A DNA stretch of 64,000 nt. Origin: Cryptosporidium bovis. Its lineage: Eukaryota; Apicomplexa; Conoidasida; Eucoccidiorida; Cryptosporidiidae. Shown piece after piece: positions 39,415 through 49,907 of the stretch (positions within the stretch are counted from its first letter, which is position 1; each line of letters opens with the position of its first letter). The notes beneath the pieces were generated by a model that saw only the letters and a list, made by a program, of their open reading frames with translations, was not told the origin of the DNA and searched no databases. Position numbers and translations under genes: made by a program. The stretch lies in assembly GCA_009768925.2 (NCBI GenBank), contig VHIT02000002.1, forward strand, positions 372,001 to 436,000, in the 5' to 3' direction.

Positions 39415-40174
39415 GACAACTCACTTCAATTCAAAATTAATGCTTCTTTTTTTGGTTTTTTTTACTAACCTATATAGAACCAAAGCGGTTTTTTCTTGTA
39501 TTTGTAGCAAGTTCTATTTATATTGGAAACGTGATAATCTCTTTCCAAATAAAAGGAGAATAAAGTCTGTATTGCTTACCACTCAATCAAACTCCTATGG
39601 AATATGTTGCTAAATTTTTATTTATCTTCAGTTACCAATTGCATGCTAAGGGAGATTAAACCAACATTTTCCCTCTTTAAGCCGTACCAATCCAACCCCC
39701 CTAACTACGGGTGGGGATCAGAACTCGACAATAATTAATTATTAATTTATTTTTTAAAATAATTGAGAAGTCCTCACTTATTTTAAATTCAACTGAAGCT
39801 TATTCTGCTTTCTATACTCAACACACCTTTCGATTACTTTTTTTTAAACCACTCTATTTAATTTTTTTTTGAAATTACTTAAATTACTGTGAAGAAATTG
39901 GATAATAAACTGAGTTGTGGGTATATTGAAGTAGGTTTAATCCAAGTGTATACACTACAATATATTACTGTCTTTTCGAAAGAGGTGACCAAAGTTAAGT
40001 AAGTTAGCTTCGAAAGCAAGGGCAAAAAGTTTCAAGGGAGTTAGTTTTAGTCCTGCTAGTATAGTACATGCATATATATACAGGAATATTATTTTTATTT
40101 AAGTTAGAAGGCAGTAACAGGTCAGGGCTTAGAGGGAGTGAATCCACTTGAAGTTGTCATTGAAGAATACAATC
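39415..40174. promoter_or_regulatory. Divergent intergenic region between NPL4 and gamma-tubulin
   Basis: 760 bp. AAAGCGGTTTTT at 39482-39493 lies just upstream of NPL4. A C-run at 39696-39701 and G-run at 39709-39716 (CTAACTAC between) could form a short hairpin. T-rich and A-rich runs follow. The gamma-tubulin frame is open back to a TTG at 40148, but the ATG at 40175 gives the conserved tubulin start. Confidence 0.35.
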
Positions 40175-41668
40175 ATGCCACGAGAATTAGTTACTTTGCA
40201 GATAGGGCAGTGTGGAAATCAAATTGGAATGGAATTTTGGAAGCAACTTTGCACAGAACACGGATTAAATGTAGATGGTACAGTCGTTAAAGATACGAGT
40301 TCCTCTGAAGATAGGAAAGACGTGTTTTTTTACCTTTCGGATGATAGTCATTATGTCCCGAGAGCCCTGCTTTTCGACTTAGAACCGAGAGTTTTGAACT
40401 GCATAAAGTCAAGTGAGTTCAAACATTTGTACAATCCAGAGAACTTCTTCATTGGAAAGGAGGGAGGAGGAGCAGGCAACAACTGGGGTTGTGGTTATGA
40501 CACCGCGGAGGAGGTTTACGATGAAATTTTAGACATGATTGATAGAGAGGTGGAGGGTTGTGACAATATGGAAGGATTTCTCCTATGTCATTCAATTGCA
40601 GGAGGAACTGGAAGTGGTATGGGATCTTACATCTTGGAGCTATTAAACGAGCACTACCCGAGAAAGCTAATAAAAACTTTTTCTGTATTCCCAATGTTAA
40701 ATAATGAAAGTTCAGATGTGGTTGTTCAACCTTATAACTCGGTTCTTACACTGAAAAGGCTTGCTTTAAATGCAGATTGCGTAGTGGTTTTGGATAACAC
40801 CGCTCTAAGTGGTATTGCAGTCGATAGATTAAAACTGACTAATCCGACATTTGCTCAAACTAATGCATTGGTTAGCACTGTTATGGCAGCATCAACGACT
40901 ACTCTTAGATATCCTGGATATATGCACAATAACTTGATATCATTAGTTTCTGCGCTAGTGCCTACTCCAAGATGCCACTTTTTAGTGACTTCTTACACTC
41001 CTATTTCCATAAGTCAAAATATACAGCAAAATGTTAGAAAAACTACCACTTTAGATGTGATGAGGAGACTCTTGCAACCAAGTAACATCATGGTTAGCAC
41101 AAATATGAGGAAAGGAACTTATATTTCAATTTTGAATATTATTAGAGGAGAAACAGATCCTTTAGAGGTACATAAAAGTTTACAGAGAATAAGGGACAGG
41201 AATATGGTCAGATTTATACAATGGGGGCCTGCCGCAATTCAGGTTGCTTTATCAAAGTACAATCCGTATAGTACTCAACACAGAGTCAATGGACTTATGA
41301 TGGCGAACAACACAGCCATTGCCGGTTTGTTTCAAAGATGCGTCGGTCAATTCGACAGGCTTATGAAACGTGGAGCCTTTTTGGAGAATTATAAGAAACA
41401 AACTGTTTTTCAAGAGGGATTGGATGAGTTTGACAACTCCAGGGAGGTCACAGAAATGCTTATTGAGGAGTACAAACGTGCCGAGAGGGATGATTACATG
41501 CTTGCAGGATATGGTTCAGAGCCTCATCTTCAAAGTGACAGTTATTTGGAAGACTCGAGCAAAAGGGAGTTCCTTGGAACTCATTCTCAATTTGAAGATG
41601 AGCTGTCTGATGGTGCGGCCCAATATTATAAGGAAAATAGCTCTGACTACAACGTATATAATAGTTAA
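40175..41668 (+). CDS. TUBG: Gamma-tubulin
   Basis: 497 aa from ATG 40175, where the protein begins [18 protein letters not shown] exactly as in other gamma-tubulins. Gamma-tubulin nucleates microtubules at the spindle poles and microtubule organising centres. The GTPase motif GGTGSGMGS is intact (about 143-151), and gamma-specific blocks such as [32 protein letters not shown] and [16 protein letters not shown] are present. The C-terminal tail (about 440-497) is somewhat longer than in animals, rich in Ser and acidic residues. It ends 68 bp from the convergent L7Ae-like gene. Confidence 0.98.
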   Translation: MPRELVTLQIGQCGNQIGMEFWKQLCTEHGLNVDGTVVKDTSSSEDRKDVFFYLSDDSHYVPRALLFDLEPRVLNCIKSSEFKHLYNPENFFIGKEGGGAGNNWGCGYDTAEEVYDEILDMIDREVEGCDNMEGFLLCHSIAGGTGSGMGSYILELLNEHYPRKLIKTFSVFPMLNNESSDVVVQPYNSVLTLKRLALNADCVVVLDNTALSGIAVDRLKLTNPTFAQTNALVSTVMAASTTTLRYPGYMHNNLISLVSALVPTPRCHFLVTSYTPISISQNIQQNVRKTTTLDVMRRLLQPSNIMVSTNMRKGTYISILNIIRGETDPLEVHKSLQRIRDRNMVRFIQWGPAAIQVALSKYNPYSTQHRVNGLMMANNTAIAGLFQRCVGQFDRLMKRGAFLENYKKQTVFQEGLDEFDNSREVTEMLIEEYKRAERDDYMLAGYGSEPHLQSDSYLEDSSKREFLGTHSQFEDELSDGAAQYYKENSSDYNVYNS

Positions 41669-41736
41669 TTAATGTTAGGATCTAATTGTGTTTCCCCTTT
41701 TTATTAGCATTCGTATATAATTCATTATTTCACAAT

Positions 41737-42563
41737 CTACCTGTTTCTTCTTTCTTTTCGTAACTTCCTTCTTTCCTTTCTTCTCATCGACTTCGGATAC
41801 TCTATTTTCGGTTCCACAATTCTGGATCTGATTAGTGGTGGTTGGAGCTTTGTTTCAGGAATATTATCCTCGAAGTTATCTCCAAGAATCAAATACGGTA
41901 TTTCAAAAGCACTTTTGCTTTTATTTATCAGTGCCTCTAGTTTAATTCTTAAAACCTCACAATTTTGAATTGTCACCTTTGTCTTCAATTCTCCCAGTCT
42001 AGTTTCATTAACACTTTTTCTTAAACCAAAACAAAATGATAAATTAGGATTTGGGTACCACTTTGATATCTCCTCGTGTTTAGAGAGAATTACACAAGGA
42101 ATTTTGTTAATGCAACAAAGGACGAGAATGTGGTCCCCTATTCCTAAGGTAAATAGTCGTTGATGGATAACTACTCCACAAATATTATTTACATTCTGCA
42201 GTACTTCATTGCAGCCAATATAAACAAGTGGTCTGAACCAGTTTGCGCTTTCATGTCTAACCTCACGAAGAATACTAAGAGTAAAAAATGAAGAAAAAAA
42301 ACAGCCACAAAATGGAAGTCAAAACCCTAATATTTTTTCTCCCTAGTAGTTGACACATACCTGTTAAATTCACTCAAGAAAATATTCTGAGCATCTTCAT
42401 TTAATGCTTGCCTGTAGCGAAAAATTACGTGACAAAAAGCTGGAAAAATGAAATTAATATTACAAACACTAACTTACCATTTCACACTATTACTCGTGAG
42501 CAGACTTTGTCTTGTTCTAGGTGCTTTTTTTTTTTCTGCCTTTTTATTTGAAACACCACTCAT
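41737..42563 (-). CDS. L7Ae/Rpp38-like RNA-binding protein (three exons)
   Basis: Spliced model on the minus strand: exon 1 42563-42478, intron 42477-42412 (GTAAGT to ACAG), exon 2 42411-42361, intron 42360-42275 (GTATGT to TTAG), exon 3 42274-41737. The product is 224 aa; exon lengths total 675 nt, divisible by three. Exon 3 is open over its full length without any ATG of its own, so it needs upstream exons. The N-terminus is Lys/Arg-rich. The middle part (LVYIGCNEVLQ, a following CGVVIHQ strand, then LVLCCINKIPCVI and FCFGLRKS) follows the pattern of L7Ae/L30e folds (G-x-N-E-V, then a strand, then I-P-x-V). The tail is very basic (RRKERRKLRKERR). Rpp38/Pop3, the L7Ae-type subunit of RNase P/MRP, is my best guess. 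Confidence 0.6.
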
Positions 42564-42901
42564 AACTGACAATAAAAATATCCTAAAACCGCCAACATAC
42601 GCGCCAAGGCGGTGGTATCAAATTATTTATACAAATTTGTGGGCTAGAAAGATCAAAAAATAAGTAACTTTTTCAAGGTAAAACCACTTGAATAAATTCT
42701 TATTTGTGGAATATAATAGGGGAAGTGTCATATAAGGCCTTTTTTAAGCATCATATTGAATATATAATTAAGGGAAACTCGAACATGTTTAAGTGACAGT
42801 GATACACTAGAAGCAATATCAGGTGCTGCAAAGAGAATATTTCAGCACAAACACTGATTATTGGATTGGATTGTGATAAGAATAATATATTGGTGGGTAA
42901 A
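42564..42901. promoter_or_regulatory. Divergent region between the L7Ae-like gene and the BUB1-like kinase
   Basis: 338 bp. AACCGCCAAC at 42588-42597 and GCGCCAAGGCGGTGG at 42601-42615 are clustered GC-core elements right next to the L7Ae-like start. The kinase frame is open back to a TTG at 42866. Confidence 0.4.
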
Positions 42902-45400
42902 ATGAATAAGGACTATAGATCATTTTTTAGCTTCGATACCAACATACTTAAGGTAAGAAACTCTGGTTCCCAGAATAATTACTTGGAACAGGATGAATTT
43001 TCATTTGAAGAGCTGTACTACAATGAATACGAGTTAAGTGGTGAAAATGAGTTTCTTTTGAATTCGTGTAGAAACAAAGAGAACGCAACAACCAATCTCA
43101 GTAGCAATGAGGACATAAATTTGGGTTTGGCTTTGGCATCTAATATTGAGAAAAGGCTTGAAGATAGAAGATTATCTATTTTAGAACCCGTTTTTGACAG
43201 GAATGTGGATATTAATGAGATTTGTGAGGAAATTAAAACAATTAATATAAATGAAACTGAAGAGAGCATGGATGAGAAGGTTGCTTGTTTAACAGAGAGG
43301 CTTAAAAGTTGTGGAAAATTTGACAGGACTGAAGATAATAATGTAAAGGCCTTTTCTGAAGGAAGATACTTTCTAATTTCAATTTTCAATGTTTCCAGTA
43401 TGAAACCTTTGTTAAATGGAAGGGGATTTAGTGGTTTCAACAAGCTATTATTTAAAATAGGGAAAATGATTACAGTAAATCCATATCATGTGAGATCTCG
43501 TTCATTTAGAGAGTCTATAATGCTTAATTTTATAAACGAGAGGTTTTTGAATTACCAAAAATTTAACTCTTCAACAGTGCCTTATATGCTTCACCAAGTT
43601 AATTTGAGTTCTATTTCAAACAAGGAAGAATCTCCGAAATTTTCTCAAACTTATTACAAAAGTGGTTACACATTTGCTTTGGAAATAAATGATAACCATA
43701 AAAGAATATGTGTGTTGAAGGATGTTATAGGATGTGGTGCGAATGCCAGTGTATTCTCTGCAGATATTTGTACAATGGTAAATAACGAGATTGCTGGAGT
43801 ATTCAGTTGCGCAGTAAAGATTCAACATAAAGATCTTGGATTGAATATTAGAGAGCTTTACTGTGGAATGGCATTATATAAGAGAAATAAAAAAAGATTA
43901 GCGGAAAAACGATTTGATGTTATATACAATGATTGTTCAAATAATGAAAATTCAAACATAGAAAATGTTAGCGTAGAAAACTCAAAAAATTATTCATTAT
44001 TTTACAACAAATTAGTTGGTAGTGCTGCTGGTAGGAACTCACCAAATCTTCAAATGACCGCTAGGAGTTCAATCAGTACTAATTTTCCGCAAAGTAACGT
44101 TAATTCGTCTAGAAACTCTGTAAATTCAGTAGTTTCAATGAATGAAAACAGCTATAGAGGAAGTCACAACTCTTTAGTTTCACATAGAAACTCAATTTCC
44201 TCAAGAATTTCAAATCTGGGTAACCCTAGCAGACTCTCTATCTGTTCAAATTATTCATTTAATTGCCTCGAATCACCTTTAGATGGAAGCATTTTGATTG
44301 ATCCAATAGTAATTAACGAGGGAATAACTGTATTTTGTATAACCGAGTTGTTTATCGTTTCATCAAGTGCTTCAGGGATGATTCAAAATATTTTGAACAG
44401 AGAAACAATTAGAAGAGGCAGCCAAGTGCAGAATTACAAGGATAATAAAGACGGCACAACAAAGTCTGTTGGTATCTCAATTCTTCCTACTTCTCCTGGA
44501 TCAAAAAGTCTGCAGAGAATTTTAAACGAGCACTATTTGAAGAATGGTGTTACTATGGAAGAACCAACGGTATTGTTTTTAGTATACCAGTTTGCTGAGG
44601 CTCTTCTGGCTTTTAATGACATGAAAATAATACATGGTGACATTAAACCGGACAATATTTTGCTTTATCCTAATTTGGATTTCGAATTGAATCCAAATAA
44701 TTGTGAACCAAATGAAAAACCATCCCATCCCCTAATACCGAAACATCACTCTCTTCCTGTTTGTACCTCAATCATTGATCTTGGAAGAAGTCTCGATATT
44801 GGTGAAATTTACAAAAACACTCTTTTTGAAGGCAATTGTCACGCTGAGAACTTTCTTCCTCCTGTAATGCTTGAGAATTTACCATGGCTACACCACATTG
44901 ATATATTTGGAATTGCCTCCACTGCCCATTGTCTGATTACAGGAAGGTATATGGAGCTCACAAAGTGGAAAGATGAAACTCTCAAGTGTGCTGATAGTGT
45001 ATTTGAGGGTCCCTCATGTGGGGACCACGTTTTCAATGTTTACAATTACAGGATTAAAAATCAGAGTTCTTGTATCAAAAGAGGTTGGAACTACGAGTTC
45101 TGGAGCAGTTTTATGTCAAGTTGCATAAATTTCTGCCCGATACTAATTTCTTCTGAAGAAAATAACGAAAATCGAAATGATGATTCGCTAAATTACACAA
45201 GTTTGTATGATAAAACCCCAGAAGGCCCACAACTAAATGCTACTATTGAGGAGTTATCTCAAAACGCACACAATTTTCTTAAAAAAGTTCAGAAAGACAT
45301 CATTGACATCTTCAACAACAATCCCCAAATGAAAACCAACTTATATAAACAACTCCTAAATGTTAGAAAGTTCATCAGTGGCGCCTCTGATAGAACTTAA
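42902..45400 (+). CDS. BUB1-like spindle-checkpoint protein kinase
   Basis: 832 aa from ATG 42902; the frame extends upstream only to a TTG. BUB1 phosphorylates histone H2A and supports the spindle assembly checkpoint at kinetochores. The kinase domain starts near residue 260 with a loop reading VIGCGANASVFSAD, VAIK-type Lys306 in CAVKI, catalytic IIHGDIKPDN (His578, HGD instead of HRD) and DLGRS (Asp626) instead of DFG. Both replacements, and the block EGNCHAENF followed by PWLHHIDIFGIASTAHCLI, are hallmarks of BUB1. A large Ser/Asn-rich insertion (about 335-460) splits the N-lobe. The first 250 residues do not show the TPR/Mad3 region I would expect, so this may be a kinase-only form. Cell-cycle role is inferred. 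Confidence 0.8.
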   Translation: MNKDYRSFFSFDTNILKVRNSGSQNNYLEQDEFSFEELYYNEYELSGENEFLLNSCRNKENATTNLSSNEDINLGLALASNIEKRLEDRRLSILEPVFDRNVDINEICEEIKTININETEESMDEKVACLTERLKSCGKFDRTEDNNVKAFSEGRYFLISIFNVSSMKPLLNGRGFSGFNKLLFKIGKMITVNPYHVRSRSFRESIMLNFINERFLNYQKFNSSTVPYMLHQVNLSSISNKEESPKFSQTYYKSGYTFALEINDNHKRICVLKDVIGCGANASVFSADICTMVNNEIAGVFSCAVKIQHKDLGLNIRELYCGMALYKRNKKRLAEKRFDVIYNDCSNNENSNIENVSVENSKNYSLFYNKLVGSAAGRNSPNLQMTARSSISTNFPQSNVNSSRNSVNSVVSMNENSYRGSHNSLVSHRNSISSRISNLGNPSRLSICSNYSFNCLESPLDGSILIDPIVINEGITVFCITELFIVSSSASGMIQNILNRETIRRGSQVQNYKDNKDGTTKSVGISILPTSPGSKSLQRILNEHYLKNGVTMEEPTVLFLVYQFAEALLAFNDMKIIHGDIKPDNILLYPNLDFELNPNNCEPNEKPSHPLIPKHHSLPVCTSIIDLGRSLDIGEIYKNTLFEGNCHAENFLPPVMLENLPWLHHIDIFGIASTAHCLITGRYMELTKWKDETLKCADSVFEGPSCGDHVFNVYNYRIKNQSSCIKRGWNYEFWSSFMSSCINFCPILISSEENNENRNDDSLNYTSLYDKTPEGPQLNATIEELSQNAHNFLKKVQKDIIDIFNNNPQMKTNLYKQLLNVRKFISGASDRT

Positions 45401-45766
45401 ACTAATAGATACTATAACATAAGGTAAAAACTTAGTGATTAAACATCGATGTTCTTCATCATATATTTCGCTCTTCTCTGTAATAACCATCTGTTAACTT
45501 CTAATTTGCCCTTTCGCTTAAACGCACTACTTGCCGCCATACATGATGTAGGATGCAGGCGGTAAATGCATGTAACCACTGTGTGGGGTTGGATTAAAAT
45601 TTACTAAGGTCTGGAAAAAAAACGTAGATGAGAAGTAATAAAAGGGTGGGAAGGGTAGAAATATTTAAATTAGGTTTTTTCTCCATCTCCGTCCCTGTCT
45701 TCACTTCTACTTTGATTCCAAGTAATTTTTAATAATCGAACAATAAAGAGAGTTGGATCCCTGAAA
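45401..45766. promoter_or_regulatory. Intergenic region upstream of the HEAT/TOG-like gene
   Basis: 366 bp between two plus-strand genes. GC-core elements face each other: TTGCCGCCAT at 45531-45540 and CAGGCGGTAAAT at about 45557-45568. The rest is AT-rich. Confidence 0.4.
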
Positions 45767-47957
45767 ATGTTGGGAGCCCAACAACAGAAAAGGATCGAAT
45801 CTATTCGATCAGAGCTGGACTATTGTTTACATAAGATGAATGATGTAGATAGTGTCGGAAAAGGTAAGTTTTGTCCCTTCTTTTGACCATAATTGTGTGT
45901 TAACCTGAAAATACTTTAATGATCCTTATTTGTTTGTAGGTCTCGAGGATTTAAAAACTATGGTCATGAAAATGGAACCAAGTGACATCCCAGGAGTTCT
46001 CTCAAGTGGTTTGCTGGATTCTGACAAAATGAGGCCAATGGCAAGAAGATTTAGCATTAAAATAGTTGAGTATATTGTGGAACAGTTTGGGAGTGAATTG
46101 ACATTGCCCTATTTGAATAATATAATTAATTTTCTAATAAAAGGATGTAAGGATTCTGAAATACACGTTCAAAATTCTGCAGTGTCGACCACTGGTCAAA
46201 TATCAAGATATTTTTTAGTAGAGGAAACTTACCAAATAAATCCAGATGTCGTGAATATTTTCATGGATCCACTAATTCAGTTTTCGAAAAAAGAGAGCAA
46301 TCCATCGATACAAATTAGTGGAATAGCTGCAATTAGCTCTGCCATTGATGGAATAAGTATGAATATAATAATAATGAACTTAAATAAGTTAATGAATAGT
46401 TTGATTCCAATAATGATGAATCCTAGCACTGCAGAGTCTTGCAGAGCAGTTGTGATAGATGCACTAAGAAAGGTGGTGGTTTTAGTCTGGACTTTTTTGC
46501 AGGAGACTCCGTTTGGAAGCTCCCCTAGAATGTATGATATTGGTACAAAATCCTTAGATGTTAGTGAATTTGATAGCGATGGTACAATTAATGGCAGTTT
46601 GACTCCTCCAACAACATGGAAATATATATGTGGTATATTTGGAGGGATACTTAAAGAACTTCATCCAAACCACACAACTAATAGTAAAAATGTAAATGTC
46701 AGATGTGCTTCGCTCTCTTTGCTAACTGAAGTGATGGTTTGTTGTTTTGTCGCTCAAGCAGGGGCACTTTTGGCTGCTCATAATAGCAACATTCCTTTGC
46801 AAAAGCCTGTTGATGGTATTAAATCATATGCAGAATTAATTATTGGTGCAATTAATTTGGGTTCCAAAGATAAATCTCCGAAAGTAAGGGAGGTTGCTCA
46901 GTATTGTATGAAAAGGCTTCAAGAAGCAAATGAGGCATATATACCGGATAGCCAAGACCTGATAAGCTTTAGTTACAATTCTACATTAACAATTTCAAAC
47001 AAGGAACAACGAAACAATATGAACATTTCGAAGGCAAATAGGCAAAGAACTCTGAATAAAAACTTTTTTAAGAATGCAACTGATGAGACAATTGTAAGAC
47101 ATGTTTCTCCTCCCTCAAATTGGAGATCGAGTAATGATCAAGAAACTAATGTTTGCGACTTTTTCAAGGATAATGATTTGCATGAGCAATGCTCTCAAGA
47201 AAAGAACGATCAAATAGGCGAAAAAAAAAACACTAATGATTGCGAGAGAAGAGCCCATGACGGGGGAAGCTACGGTGACAGTATACTTACAACCACAAAA
47301 AACAGCGAAGAGGATCTGATAGGCGAAAAGGGGAGCAATATGGATGTTGTAATGGAGGCGCAATCACTAAATAGCAATTCCAGCAACAAATCAAGTGGTG
47401 TTGGATGTGCTAATCACATTAACGATCACTCTACTCAATGCTTTTGTTCTGGAGGCAATCCATTTCTTTTAAATGACCCTACTTGCACTGCAGGAAACAC
47501 AAGGTGTAATACTTCTCTTCCGTCTCCTCTTTATATTGTAGCTCAACAACAACCCGTAATACAGGGACAAATGATAACTACTTATACGGGTTTACCTCAG
47601 GCTCAAAATATACAGCAGCAGAACGAACAAATCGAAAAACAGGCAATTCTGGAAAAAAAAATAGAAGAGTTGACTTTAGAAGTTAAAAGGTTAAACTCGA
47701 AACAAAAAGAACTTGAAAGTGTAGCTCATGTTCTCAAAATGGTAGCGATACATAGAGTGGATTCTTTGGAGGAGAAGATAGGGAAACTCACCACCTCTAT
47801 AAATACTACTGTGTCCAAAGAAGTGAGTCAAAAGCTCATAGATGCTACCGAGGAGGCATCGAATATAAATTCAAAAGATCAAGAGTTAACACTAAGTGAT
47901 TTTAGAAGGCAAATATACGACAAGGCTAAAGAAATAGTTTCTGAAAATACACATTAG
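45767..47957 (+). CDS. HEAT-repeat protein, possible TOG/SPIRAL2-type microtubule-associated protein (one intron)
   Basis: Spliced model: exon 1 45767-45863, intron 45864-45939 (GTAAGT to GTAG, 76 bp), exon 2 45940-47957, giving 704 aa. Without the intron the long frame starts at a TTG inside the intron, so exon 1 supplies the real ATG and begins MLGAQQQKR. Residues 30-360 are helical repeats with HEAT spacing (for example KIVEYIVEQFGSELTLPYL and NPSIQISGIAAISSAIDG). A polar, Asn/Ser-rich linker with scattered cysteines spans about 370-530. A coiled coil lies at about 570-640 (ILEKKIEELTLEVKRL). This resembles plant SPIRAL2/TORTIFOLIA proteins and other TOG-domain proteins, but the similarity is weak and the family is not certain. 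Confidence 0.7.
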
Positions 47958-48117
47958 ATAGTTTCACACTTATCAAAAATAATCCCAAACTTCTAACTAT
48001 TATTTAAAGTTAAGACCTAGAAACTACGAAAAACATGTTCGCATTTACTAAACTGACAATGGCAAGCCATTTATGTCGGCGTTTGTGTATTATCTCCTTT
48101 TACCAATAGTTTTGCTT

Positions 48118-48669
48118 CTACTCTGATTTGAGATTTTCCATTCTGGGGATCTTCTCAAAACTCTTATTAAACTTCTTGGAAATGCTATCCAAATGTGGAG
48201 AAACTTTTGGGCCAACAAAGTTGCTGTAGAACGAATTAATGTAGTTCTTTAATAGAAGAGAATTAATGGCCACTGTAGAGAATACAAAGAGGCCAACACT
48301 TCTAAGAAAGATGGCTGAAAAAATAAGAGCTAGGAAAGCCATAAATGATACGAAGGGAGATTCCCAAGTGACTAAGGCTATAATGATTTCAATCTTCCTG
48401 TTAATGCAGTTAGAGATATTTTCACAGTGCTTTTCAAGAACTTCCGAGCTGACAACATCCTTCTTCTTGATTAATTCCAATCTATCTGGTGAAATCTTGA
48501 CACATACACCACCAACCAGAATTGCTAATGATAAAACGGAGCAAACAAATCCAAAAAAGTTCTTCCCAAAAAAAATCATAAATACGTTGAAGACGGTAGA
48601 AGCCACTACTGACTTCCATATTGAGGATCCATCGATAAAACCTTTTATTACGCAGTTACACTCCGTCAT
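48118..48669 (-). CDS. Reticulon-like ER membrane-shaping protein
   Basis: 183 aa from ATG 48669. Two long hydrophobic hairpins, at about 20-60 and 95-145, separated by a polar loop of about 35 residues, give the reticulon homology layout. The N-terminal part is short (DGSSIWKSVVAS) and the tail is basic and Ser-rich. Reticulons insert as wedges and curve ER tubules. The pattern fits but sequence identity to known reticulons is low, and an ARL6IP1- or REEP-like protein is the main alternative. It is convergent with the HEAT/TOG-like gene, 160 bp away. Confidence 0.65.
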   Translation of the reverse strand: MTECNCVIKGFIDGSSIWKSVVASTVFNVFMIFFGKNFFGFVCSVLSLAILVGGVCVKISPDRLELIKKKDVVSSEVLEKHCENISNCINRKIEIIIALVTWESPFVSFMAFLALIFSAIFLRSVGLFVFSTVAINSLLLKNYINSFYSNFVGPKVSPHLDSISKKFNKSFEKIPRMENLKSE

Positions 48670-48998
48670 TTCCTTTGTTGGTTTCTACAGCCTATTCGTA
48701 AAAAAAAATGTCTTATTCTATTGGACAAAGTTTATATTTTTTTGTTCTTTAACCTTAATTAATGTTTTTTATACTAAAAAAAGAACAAGGAAAACTCTAG
48801 TTTTTTTCTTTCCTAATTACACCTCGTTCCATAAGGCATGGAGGCCCCCCTCGAATAGCTTCTTTCCATAAACCTCGGAAACTCGTAGCATGACAGCGGG
48901 AAATTGTTTTTTTATCAGTAAAAATGAAATCAATGACAATGAGGTGACGACAAGAAACTGTTGTGAAAAGAAAGAAAAGAGAGGGGTTAACGTAACAA
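48670..48998. other. Intergenic region between the reticulon-like gene and the sirtuin
   Basis: 329 bp between two minus-strand genes. Poly-A and poly-T runs are common. No RNA gene or ORF is supported. A plus-strand frame reaching 48871 is a shadow of the reticulon-like gene. Confidence 0.35.
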
Positions 48999-49907
48999 CT
49001 ACTTTTCGGGTTTATTGTCTTCCTCCCCGTTCTGCCCCATAAATAGTGTTTTTAGGAAATCTGTTGAGGTTTTTACTACATTGTGCGTAAGATCACTTGG
49101 ATACGTCACAACTTGGAAATCATATTGACTAGTACCTAACTCAAAACATATTTGAGATGGGCGGATATTAACGTTATATATCGGTATTTTTTTCTTATAT
49201 GCATAGAATAAACAGTAGTCGGTACACAAAACACTAAACGAAGTTCCAATGAATATCATAATGTCGGCCTCATTCATCCACACTTGTGCTTTTTCCCATT
49301 GGTAGTATGAATGACTAGTGTACGTTTCGTCAAACAGTAGAAATAGTGGAAGAAGTTGCTGTTTACACTCGGGGCAGACCCAGTCTCTATAAAATTTCTT
49401 TATTTTTTTACCACTCGCAATGCCTTCCAAATTGGCTTTGACATACTTCCTATAGGAATATTCACAGTTTGAATTTCCACATCTCAAATAATCAATTCTC
49501 CCGTGAACTTCTATAATGCTTTCCTCTGGGCAGCTTGAAAGTCGCATCAAACCGTCTATATTTTGAGTGATTACCTTAATTCTACCCGGAAATTTAATGC
49601 AAAGGTCAGATAGTATCTTGTGGCCTTCATTTGGTTTTGCGGAGATGAAACTGTTCCAGTAACTAAATTTATCACAAAATGTTAAGTACCATTCTTCTGG
49701 ATTTTCCCTGAAACATCTAATTGTTGCCCAATCCTCTAACTTTGAATTCCAAATTGCCGACCCGTCCCCACCATCTAGTTCAGATCTAAACAAGGGAATA
49801 CCTGAATCAATGCTCAAACCTGCACCGGTAACAAAAAGAATCTTTTTTTCACTCTCAAACACCTCCTTCCTCAAATTCTCCAAAACAGCGCCTACCCTGG
49901 TATTCAT
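48999..49907 (-). CDS. SIR2: Sir2-family NAD-dependent protein deacylase (sirtuin)
   Basis: 302 aa from ATG 49907. Sirtuins remove acyl groups from lysines using NAD. The NAD-binding GAGLSIDSGIPLFR is at 28-41, TQNIDGL near 115, the catalytic His in EVHGRIDYL, four zinc-ligand cysteines (CGNSNC and, after a 30-residue insert, CPEC), and GTSFSV near 220. The usual Asp of GIPDFR is Leu in this protein, and the PNEGH spacing recalls class III sirtuins, though their acyl-recognising Tyr-x-x-Arg is not obvious. The C-terminal region ends acidic. Histone or other targets, and nuclear location, cannot be read from the sequence. Confidence 0.93.
   Translation of the reverse strand: MNTRVGAVLENLRKEVFESEKKILFVTGAGLSIDSGIPLFRSELDGGDGSAIWNSKLEDWATIRCFRENPEEWYLTFCDKFSYWNSFISAKPNEGHKILSDLCIKFPGRIKVITQNIDGLMRLSSCPEESIIEVHGRIDYLRCGNSNCEYSYRKYVKANLEGIASGKKIKKFYRDWVCPECKQQLLPLFLLFDETYTSHSYYQWEKAQVWMNEADIMIFIGTSFSVLCTDYCLFYAYKKKIPIYNVNIRPSQICFELGTSQYDFQVVTYPSDLTHNVVKTSTDFLKTLFMGQNGEEDNKPEK

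Noticed and set aside
48266-48871. 201-codon plus-strand frame
   Set aside because: Mostly antisense to the reticulon-like gene; the remaining part is low complexity.
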